A stretch of DNA of 38,160 nt from Fidelibacterota bacterium (GTDB lineage: Bacteria > Fidelibacterota > Marinisomatia > Marinisomatales > UBA1611), in assembly GCA_018692355.1 (NCBI GenBank), contig JABHKE010000049.1, positions 1-38,160 of the forward strand, given 5' to 3'. Within the stretch, counting starts at the first letter, position 1. Every line of letters starts with the position of its first letter. The notes beneath the pieces are model-generated. The model did no database searches, had not been told where the DNA came from, and worked only from the letters and a program-made list of their open reading frames with translations. Positions 31,246 through 38,160 of this stretch are shown here, piece after piece. The translations under genes and the position numbers were made by a program.

Positions 31246-31702
31246 TTTTTCACAAAAGACTATTTTTAAAATAAATGACATTATAAAGGTTCTTCCTCAT
31301 CGTTATCCATTTATTCTGATTGATAAATTAGAAATGATAGATCCAGGGAAATCTTTAGTTGCTATTAAAAATGTGACTATAAATGAACCTTATTTCCAAG
31401 GCCATTTTCCTAATCAACCGATAATGCCAGGAGTCCTTTCATTGGAAATCATGGCACAGGCAGGTGCATTTCTTATGTTGAGTCAGGTGGAAAACCCACT
31501 ATCAAAAAATATGCTTTTTTCAACTATTGATAAGGCAAAGTTTAGAAAACCAATTGTTCCGGGTGACCAACTCAAGATTTATATGGATCTTGTAAGAAAA
31601 AAACTCAGTATTTGTAAATTCCATGGCAAGTGTTTTGTGGATGATAAGCTTGTGGCCGAAGCATTCCTTTCTGCAAATATTGTAGATCGCCCAGAGGTAT
31701 AA
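31238..31702 (+). CDS. fabZ: 3-hydroxyacyl-ACP dehydratase FabZ
   Basis: LPHRYPFILIDKL, NEPYFQGHFPNQPIMPGVLSLEIMAQAGAFL. Overlaps lpxC by 8 bp. Confidence 0.96.
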   Translation: MTDFSQKTIFKINDIIKVLPHRYPFILIDKLEMIDPGKSLVAIKNVTINEPYFQGHFPNQPIMPGVLSLEIMAQAGAFLMLSQVENPLSKNMLFSTIDKAKFRKPIVPGDQLKIYMDLVRKKLSICKFHGKCFVDDKLVAEAFLSANIVDRPEV

Positions 31703-31703
31703 T

Positions 31704-32477
31704 ATTTCCAATTCTATTCACCCAACGGCACTAATCGATCCGTCTGCCGAACTGGGTAGCAATGTTTGTGTTGGACCTTTTTCCGTAATTCAAGCAAATG
31801 TTTTTCTTGGGGATAATACAACAATTGGAAATCATGTAACTGTTGGTGAAAATACATCCATTGGTAAAGACTGCAGAATTTTTCATTCTAGTTCCATTGG
31901 TGAAATTCCTCAAGATCTAAAATTTAGTGGTGAATTAACAACCACAATCATTGGCGAAAGAACGACAATACGCGAATTCGTTACAGTCAATCGTGGCACC
32001 AAAGCCCTCGGTGAAACAAAAATTGGTTCAGATTGCTTGCTCATGGCTTATGTACATGTAGCTCATGATTGTATTTTAGGTAACAATGTGATTATGGCAA
32101 ACATGGCAACACTTGGGGGTCATGTAGAAATTGGAGAATGGGCATCATTGGGGGGCGGTGTTCTGGTTCATCAGTTTTGCAGAATTGGTGCCCATGCATT
32201 TATTGGAGGTGGGTTTCGTGTAGTTCAGGATGTACCTCCGTTTATATTGGCAGCAGGAGAACCGTTATGTTTTGGAGGAACCAATAGAATTGGTTTAAAA
32301 AGACGTGGATTTTCTATGGAGGATAGACAAATCATTAAAAATACTTATAAAATATTTTTTAACTCCAAGTTAAATCGTAATGAAGCGCTCCAAAAAATTG
32401 AGTCAGAGGTTAAACCATCGAATTATAAAGATCAGATTTTTGATTTTATTAGTTCTTCCGAACGGGGTATTATCTAG
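31704..32477 (+). CDS. lpxA: Acyl-ACP--UDP-N-acetylglucosamine O-acyltransferase, predicted ATT start
   Basis: Full frame reads (I)SNSIHPTALIDPSAELGSNVCVGPFSVI...FVTVNRGTKALGETKIGSDCLLMAYVHVAHDC...GGGFRVVQDVPPFILAAGEP...; ORF-track entry 32037 is a truncation. In-frame TAG at 31683; no ATG/GTG/TTG until 32037; GAGGT SD at 31694-31698. Confidence 0.92.
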   Translation: MSNSIHPTALIDPSAELGSNVCVGPFSVIQANVFLGDNTTIGNHVTVGENTSIGKDCRIFHSSSIGEIPQDLKFSGELTTTIIGERTTIREFVTVNRGTKALGETKIGSDCLLMAYVHVAHDCILGNNVIMANMATLGGHVEIGEWASLGGGVLVHQFCRIGAHAFIGGGFRVVQDVPPFILAAGEPLCFGGTNRIGLKRRGFSMEDRQIIKNTYKIFFNSKLNRNEALQKIESEVKPSNYKDQIFDFISSSERGII

Positions 32478-32484
32478 TTTTACT

Positions 32485-33165
32485 GTGAATTTCATTTTCA
32501 TTATTCTGGCTCTTTCGGGAACAATATTTTCTCAATCAGCAGATTTTGGATTCGATTCTATAGATTGCCAAGAATGCGATGCAAAATCGGTTATTAGATC
32601 ATCATCTTTATGGTTGAGTGAATCCCCCGCCATGGATCCCGCGAGTAATAATCGAATCATCATCCAATCTGGAACCTTATCATTAATAAAAAAAGTAAGT
32701 GGAGAATATTGGACATATCCAAACTTTGATTTCGGGATCAAGGTCACAAGAAATCTCGCCATCACGGGTAAACTTTTTGGCTTTTCAACTGCGAAAGAGT
32801 CCCCTCAAATTCTAGGTGCCGGAATTCAATATTATTATGGCGGGGGAGATACATTAAATTGGGTTTCGTCTATTCAAAGGGTCGATCTAAAAGGATTAAG
32901 CTATTTTCGCCTTACGTCTCTTACCTTTGATATTAGAAAATGGATTGAATGGAATTCAATTCAATTTCGAATTGGCGTCGGTTCCAATATTTTTAAAGAA
33001 CGATCTTATAAAGGGTATAGTGAACCATCAAGCATGAAAGGACAGATAAACTATGTTGGTGCGGATGCACTAAAATCCTATTCGTTTTTGAAATATGGCA
33101 TCGGTACCCGAATTCATCCTGGTAGAACACTGGTAACATTTTTCATTCAAAAAGAACTCTTCTAA
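32485..33165 (+). CDS. Uncharacterised secreted/outer-membrane-like protein
   Basis: GTG at 32485 gives a clean signal peptide (MNFIFIILALSGTIFSQ) just after the lpxA stop; beta-rich; ends TLVTFFIQKELF with terminal Phe. ORF-track start 32380 lies inside lpxA. Stop overlaps dxr ATG. Confidence 0.6.
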   Translation: MNFIFIILALSGTIFSQSADFGFDSIDCQECDAKSVIRSSSLWLSESPAMDPASNNRIIIQSGTLSLIKKVSGEYWTYPNFDFGIKVTRNLAITGKLFGFSTAKESPQILGAGIQYYYGGGDTLNWVSSIQRVDLKGLSYFRLTSLTFDIRKWIEWNSIQFRIGVGSNIFKERSYKGYSEPSSMKGQINYVGADALKSYSFLKYGIGTRIHPGRTLVTFFIQKELF

Positions 33166-34310
33166 TGTCAAAACGAATTTCCATTTTAGGATCCACCGGC
33201 TCTATTGGTGTGAATGCCTTGAAGGTTAGTTCTCATCTCAAGGATGAGTTAGATATCATTTATTTATCCGCCAATAGGAATGCAGAATCATTGATTCAAC
33301 AGGCAAAAGAATTTCAACCTAAAGCCGTTTGCATTGTGGATGAATCAGTGTTTCCTGATGTGCAAAATGCACTGATGCATTTAGACATTGAAATACTCAC
33401 AGGACGAGAAGGTCTTTTGGAATTAGCAGCAAGAGATGATGTGGATATTCTATTGAACGGCCTTGTAGGTACCCCAGGCATGGAACCGACATTAAAAGCC
33501 ATTGAAGCTGGGATAGATGTAGCCTTATCCAATAAAGAAAGTTTGGTTATGGCTGGCGATATTATTCAGAAAGCCATGGATAAATCCGGTGCGAAATTGT
33601 TTCCCGTGGACAGCGAACATTCCGCCATATGGCAATGTTTGGTTGGGGAAAATATAGATGATGTCCGTTGCCTTATTTTAACTGGAAGCGGTGGGCCGTT
33701 CCGCACTCGAGATATAACAACATTTGAAAATATTATGGTGGATGAGGCGTTAAATCATCCAAACTGGGATATGGGACGGAAGATTACCATCGACAGTGCC
33801 ACCATGATGAACAAAGGGTTTGAAGTTATCGAAGCATTTTGGTTGTTTGGATTTACACCGGATCGAATTAAAATTGTTGTTCATCCCCAATCTATTATTC
33901 ATTCCATGATCGAAATGAAAGATGGTGCCATTAAAGCACAAATGGGCGTACCGGATATGAAAGTTCCTATCCAATATGCACTGACTTATCCACGACATCT
34001 GGAAGCGCCATGGGAACAATTGGATTTATTAAAATGCGGTAATCTGACTTTTGAAGAACCAGACTTTGAGCGGTTTCCCTGTATTAAATTAGCCTTCGAT
34101 TCCTTGGAAAAATTGGGTACTTCCGGTGCTGTCTTAAATTTGGCCAACGATTATTCCGTATATCGTTTCTTAAATGGAGAGGTCAAATTCACGGATATTC
34201 CAAGAATCATAGAATCTTCTATGAAACATCATGATTGGACAGAAGATCCGTCATTGGAACATTTGAAAATATTAGACAGTTGGGTAAAAAACCATGTTGA
34301 ATCATTTTGA
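33165..34310 (+). CDS. dxr: 1-deoxy-D-xylulose 5-phosphate reductoisomerase
   Basis: ISILGSTGSIGVNALKV, ALSNKESLVMAG, PVDSEHSAIWQCL, LTGSGGPFR, HPNWDMGRKITIDSATMMNKGFEVIEA. Confidence 0.97.
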   Translation: MSKRISILGSTGSIGVNALKVSSHLKDELDIIYLSANRNAESLIQQAKEFQPKAVCIVDESVFPDVQNALMHLDIEILTGREGLLELAARDDVDILLNGLVGTPGMEPTLKAIEAGIDVALSNKESLVMAGDIIQKAMDKSGAKLFPVDSEHSAIWQCLVGENIDDVRCLILTGSGGPFRTRDITTFENIMVDEALNHPNWDMGRKITIDSATMMNKGFEVIEAFWLFGFTPDRIKIVVHPQSIIHSMIEMKDGAIKAQMGVPDMKVPIQYALTYPRHLEAPWEQLDLLKCGNLTFEEPDFERFPCIKLAFDSLEKLGTSGAVLNLANDYSVYRFLNGEVKFTDIPRIIESSMKHHDWTEDPSLEHLKILDSWVKNHVESF

Positions 34311-34352
34311 CTCCATGGAACTTAAAACACATTATTTAGTAGACTTAATCCT

Positions 34353-35522
34353 ATGACAATTATCTGGGCAACCATTCTCATACTAGGTGTTCTTATCACC
34401 ATCCACGAATTCGGACATTTTATCGCTGCTCGGTCCGTTGGAATTCGCGTAGAGCGATTTTCAATCGGAATTCCGCCACGTTTTGTATCTCTCACATCAA
34501 CAAATGATGGTTGGTTATTCCACCTTTTCTTTTATAAAAGATCACATGGACGTTTATCCTGGCAGCCTGTTTTTAAAAAAATGATTTCCAAACCTGGGCG
34601 AATAGGATCTAAAACTGAATATGTGATTGCGCTGTTACCCTTGGGTGGTTATGTGAAAATGGCTGGCATTATTGATGAAAGCATGGATACAGAGATTAAT
34701 TATGAAGATGATGAATTCATGTCAAAACCACTTTGGGCAAAGCTATGGGTTATGAGCGCTGGCGTGATTATGAATACTATTTTAGCATTTGCAATATTTT
34801 CTGCAATAGGGTACACGCAAGGCATGCCGGAAGTTTCAGATGAACCCATTGTAGCCGAATTACAACCGGATATGCCGGCCATGGCGGCAGGTATCCTACC
34901 GGGAGACCAGATAATATCTATTAATGGTAAACCCATTGCAACATGGAATGATCTTACAAAATCTATCCATACTCAGCCTAACACAGATATTTCTCTCACG
35001 ATTTTAAGAGATGATGTTCAAATTAAAATGGATATCACCACATCATTTATGCCTGTCCCAACTGATGCCGGGATGGATACTCTTGGCGCTATCGGAATCA
35101 TACCTGAAGTGTTCTACAGAGATATGACCATAGGTGAAGCATTCAATATTGGATGGCTGCGAACAGAAGGCAGTTTTGGGATGATCATTATGAGTTTAAA
35201 AATGCTTGGAAGTGGCAGTGCGTCTATGTCTGATTTTGGTGGCCCTATTATGATTGCTCAATTAGCCGGTCAAACAGCAGAAGCTGGATGGATTCCGTTT
35301 CTCACATTTATGGCATTGATCAGCGTAAATCTGGCTTTCATTAATATTTTGCCGATTCCCGGATTAGACGGCGGACATATTATGATTCATTTGATTGAAG
35401 GGATTCTTCGACGTCCTTTAACTATGAAAGCTCGAATTACAATTCAACAAATCGGCATGGCATTTTTATTAATGCTCATGGTGACAGTCGTGTTCAACGA
35501 TATCAGCCGATTATTTAATTAG
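34353..35522 (+). CDS. rseP: Site-2 protease family RseP/RIP metalloprotease
   Basis: HEFGHFIAA (HExxH), PDZ region MAAGILPGDQIISINGKPI, ILPIPGLDGGHIMI. Confidence 0.95.
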   Translation: MTIIWATILILGVLITIHEFGHFIAARSVGIRVERFSIGIPPRFVSLTSTNDGWLFHLFFYKRSHGRLSWQPVFKKMISKPGRIGSKTEYVIALLPLGGYVKMAGIIDESMDTEINYEDDEFMSKPLWAKLWVMSAGVIMNTILAFAIFSAIGYTQGMPEVSDEPIVAELQPDMPAMAAGILPGDQIISINGKPIATWNDLTKSIHTQPNTDISLTILRDDVQIKMDITTSFMPVPTDAGMDTLGAIGIIPEVFYRDMTIGEAFNIGWLRTEGSFGMIIMSLKMLGSGSASMSDFGGPIMIAQLAGQTAEAGWIPFLTFMALISVNLAFINILPIPGLDGGHIMIHLIEGILRRPLTMKARITIQQIGMAFLLMLMVTVVFNDISRLFN

Positions 35523-36219
35523 TAATCTCGTCCAATTTCAGGACGAATGCCCCAAATTTCATCTTTAGCCAGATCTTGACCGGATATCTATGTTTATCAT
35601 TAGAGAACCAAATGGACATGGTGGCTTCATTCTTGAATTTCTTTTTATCAATTCGCATCGGTGTCACTTTTGTACAATTAAATTCTCCTATTGGTACTCT
35701 AATTTTAATTCCATCTGTCACTTTCATTTTTAATGGAGTGATTTTTTTCCCATCGATCGTAGAAAATATTTCTCCATCAATTTTTGATAAATTTTTATTT
35801 CTGAAAAAATAAAATAAAGAATAAGGGGAATGAGTTCCCATTCCCATTGAGATAGTATCATTTCTGACAATTGCAAATCCTTGGTTCTGGGAAAGATCGG
35901 ACTCGCTCTTTTTTTCGTATTTCCCCTCACTGATATTTTTTTTAACCCTTATAGGTACTAGTGAATTTTCATCGAGCCAAAGATCAATCACATCTCGAAT
36001 TGGGAAAAGAAAATTTGCAAACCCATGGGTGTTAGCACTGAACCGTACATGGTAAGTGGAAACATTGTTAATCTTTTCTATTCCAAGCACTTCTAGACGA
36101 CCAGTTGCTGCATCTATCCCCGAAAAAGAAGCCTTGTAATTCAGCGATTCCCCAACCTTGAAGGGGATATTTGTCCCGCATAAAAATGAAAAAGATAAAA
36201 TGAGAATAATTGACCTCAT
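35515..36219 (-). CDS. DUF3108-like secreted protein
   Basis: Signal peptide; FKVGESLNYKASFSGIDAATGRLEV...TYHVRFSANT...RDVIDLWLDENSLVPIRVKKNISEGKYEKKSESD. Family by recalled pattern. Confidence 0.65.
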   Translation of the reverse strand: MRSIILILSFSFLCGTNIPFKVGESLNYKASFSGIDAATGRLEVLGIEKINNVSTYHVRFSANTHGFANFLFPIRDVIDLWLDENSLVPIRVKKNISEGKYEKKSESDLSQNQGFAIVRNDTISMGMGTHSPYSLFYFFRNKNLSKIDGEIFSTIDGKKITPLKMKVTDGIKIRVPIGEFNCTKVTPMRIDKKKFKNEATMSIWFSNDKHRYPVKIWLKMKFGAFVLKLDEITN

Positions 36220-36830
36220 GATCTTATGATATTTAGTTCCCTATCCTGAAAATTATAAATAGTGGAGCCGCTGCCTTCAATGATACCATCCTCAATAATG
36301 AGATCAATCTCACGAGAAAATTCAGATAGAATATTTTCCGGATTTGTCAAAGGTTCTTGTCTTGTTCGGTTCACACTGGTGGTGGTGATGGGGTTTGGAT
36401 ATGTCTTGGATAATTTTTGACAAAAGTTATGATCTGGAATTCGGATACCAAGAGTTTGCTTATCACCAGTAATGGATGGTGAAGTAATCCCAACTTTTAC
36501 TGGAACGATTATTGTTATAAGTCCCCCTAATTTTTCTAAAACATTATTTTTATCATGTTTAGGTATATTCATCCATTTTGCTGCAATCTCTATATTCGGT
36601 GCCAAGACACTCATGGGTGCTTTTCTACCTTTGATAGTATTGATTTTTTCAATAGCAGATTCATTTTTTGCATCACATCCAAATCCATAAAGCGTATCGG
36701 TTGGATAAACAATAACACCACCATTATTTAATACGGAACACGCCATTTCCACGGCAGTTTTATTTTTCCAATATATTATTTTAACCACAATTTTTAACCC
36801 TGTTTTGTCTTCCATCTTCGGTGAAACCAA
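36216..36830 (-). CDS. tsaC: Sua5/YciO/YrdC family (threonylcarbamoyl-AMP synthase-like)
   Basis: NGGVIVYPTDTLYGFGCDAKNESAIEKINTIKGR, TLGIRIPDH, TTSVNRTRQEPLTNPENI. The start may be GTG at about 36788. Confidence 0.85.
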   Translation of the reverse strand: MVSPKMEDKTGLKIVVKIIYWKNKTAVEMACSVLNNGGVIVYPTDTLYGFGCDAKNESAIEKINTIKGRKAPMSVLAPNIEIAAKWMNIPKHDKNNVLEKLGGLITIIVPVKVGITSPSITGDKQTLGIRIPDHNFCQKLSKTYPNPITTTSVNRTRQEPLTNPENILSEFSREIDLIIEDGIIEGSGSTIYNFQDRELNIIRS

Positions 36831-37648
36831 AAATATTGTTCAGGATATCTTCGGACCATTTTTTCAATGATAGTTGTATACGCTTGGATAATATCTTGAA
36901 GGCTTTTACTTTTTGGAATTACTGGTACAAATTCAACCCGATATTTATGAAGCTCTATCTGAATACAAACACCAAAAACTAAAGGTGAACCGGATTTTTG
37001 ATGAAATAATGCAGCACCTTTTGGCGTGGAAGCCTGTGTACCAAAGAAGTCCACAAACACTCCTTTTTGTTTTGCATCTTGGTCACTTACCAATGCTAGA
37101 ATTCCATTATCAGCAAGTATATCATACATTGTATCCAGCGACTCTTTTCGATATATCTGTACAGCACCTGTCAATCCACGTTGTTCGTGAAAGAAACGAT
37201 TCGCTCCACGATTTTTCTGCCTTTGAATTACACCCGAAAAATAGGCATTATATTCACCCATCCATTTCACGAAAAGTTCCCACACGCCAAAGTGGGCAGA
37301 AATCATAACACAGCCTTTTTTCTGACTCATGATTTTATCTAACACTTCTTTCCCGGACACTTCAATTTCGATGCCATCCCATGATTTTGGAAAAGCGAAA
37401 AACTGAACCATGTTATGCGTAAAAAAAAAATATATCTTTTTTACAAGGTTTTCCACCTTCAAGCCAGACCATTCCGGAAAAGCCCGATTCAAGTTTTTGA
37501 TTACTTGTTTTTTCCGTTTAGGAACATAATTATAGAAAACACTGGCTAGTCTTGATGCAAATTGATACCGTGTCTTTGCAGACATTGCGGACATGCACTT
37601 TTTCAACAGAATTAAAATATAATAGGTAATTTGGTGCGATGTTTTCAT
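36794..37648 (-). CDS. LpxL/HtrB-type lipid A acyltransferase
   Basis: RKKQVIKNLNRAFPEW, CVMISAHFGVWEL (HX4E-like HFGVWE), SDQDAKQKGVFVDFFGTQASTPKGAALF, YPEQYFWFHRRWK. Confidence 0.9.
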   Translation of the reverse strand: MKTSHQITYYILILLKKCMSAMSAKTRYQFASRLASVFYNYVPKRKKQVIKNLNRAFPEWSGLKVENLVKKIYFFFTHNMVQFFAFPKSWDGIEIEVSGKEVLDKIMSQKKGCVMISAHFGVWELFVKWMGEYNAYFSGVIQRQKNRGANRFFHEQRGLTGAVQIYRKESLDTMYDILADNGILALVSDQDAKQKGVFVDFFGTQASTPKGAALFHQKSGSPLVFGVCIQIELHKYRVEFVPVIPKSKSLQDIIQAYTTIIEKMVRRYPEQYFWFHRRWKTKQG

Positions 37649-37743
37649 TAAGAGCCATGAAATTACGAATTTGCACTCTCGATTTATCGTTGCATTTTTA
37701 TGGATTAATTTTCCTTTTTTGTTTCCCCTATCTTCACTTTCGT

Positions 37744-38160
37744 ATGAAATTCCAGCCTATGAGACGAAATTTATTAACCATCTTATTCTGTTTTTCAATT
37801 ATATATCCCGATATTGTTTACAGAGTTCCTATCAATGGTGTCATTGATCTCGGCCTTCCACCCTTTATTGAAAGAGCTTTGGAAGAGGCAGAAGCAAACA
37901 ACGCCAAAGCAGTTATTTTTGATATTAATACCTTTGGCGGCCGTGTGGATGCCGCCACCCAGATAAAAGATGCAATTCTTGGTTCGAAAGTTCCAACTAT
38001 CGCTTTTATAAATCGTCGCGCTATTTCAGCCGGTGCATTGATTTCCCTCTCCTGTGAAAAAATTATTATGACCGGAGGTGGGCTCATTGGTGCCGCTACA
38101 GCCGTGGACATGTCTGGGAAAAAAGGAAGTGAAAAGGTTATTAGTTTCATGAGGGAAGAA
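37744..38160 (+). CDS. NfeD-like membrane-bound ClpP-class serine protease, 5' part (truncated by window end)
   Basis: Frame open to the window end: MKFQPMRRNLLTILFCFSIIYPDIVYRVPINGVIDLGLPPFIERALEEAEANNAKAVIFDINTFGGRVDAATQIKDAI...FINRRAISAGALISLSCEKIIM. Missing from the ORF track because it has no stop in the window. Confidence 0.88.
   Translation, partial: MKFQPMRRNLLTILFCFSIIYPDIVYRVPINGVIDLGLPPFIERALEEAEANNAKAVIFDINTFGGRVDAATQIKDAILGSKVPTIAFINRRAISAGALISLSCEKIIMTGGGLIGAATAVDMSGKKGSEKVISFMREE

Noticed and set aside
32037-32477. ORF-track 146-aa ORF as a separate short acyltransferase
   Set aside because: It is the C-terminal part of lpxA; the frame is open and homologous back to 31704.
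37818-38150. 110-aa minus-strand ORF at the window end
   Set aside because: Opposite the clear NfeD-like protease frame, which is open from 37744 to the end of the window.

Overview
The window is dense bacterial chromosome, mostly housekeeping genes. It looks like an AT-rich Gram-negative marine-type lineage, possibly Marinimicrobia/FCB-like, but that placement is inference from gene content only. Gene order: uvrA (3' part), small transketolase-like remnant, ruvB, queA, ispD-ispF-ispE, tRNA-Gln(TTG), prs, rplY/ctc, pth, hppA, rpsF-rpsR-rplI, terminator, priA, PorQ-like outer-membrane protein, staphylococcal-type lipase, MarR regulator, mutY, plsC, DoxX-like protein, SDR, C1B (bleomycin hydrolase/PepC-like) peptidase, FGGY kinase (-), MFS (-), ferredoxin, terminator, mrp, uppS, bamA, skp, lpxD, lpxC, fabZ, lpxA, secreted/OMP-like unknown, dxr, rseP, DUF3108-like (-), tsaC (-), lpxL-like (-), nfeD-like (truncated at the end). 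I found no CRISPR array, prophage, transposase or obvious new multi-gene system. The best second-look signals are: (1) lpxA, which the ORF track truncates, has no ATG/GTG/TTG for about 111 codons and appears to start at ATT behind a good Shine-Dalgarno; (2) Glu-rich genome-encoded tails on both ribosomal proteins S6 and L25; (3) a perfect inverted repeat over the MarR start codon; (4) an Mrp lacking the usual CxxC; (5) a degenerate transketolase-like fragment after uvrA; (6) a possible dispersed repeat forming the ispD C-terminus.
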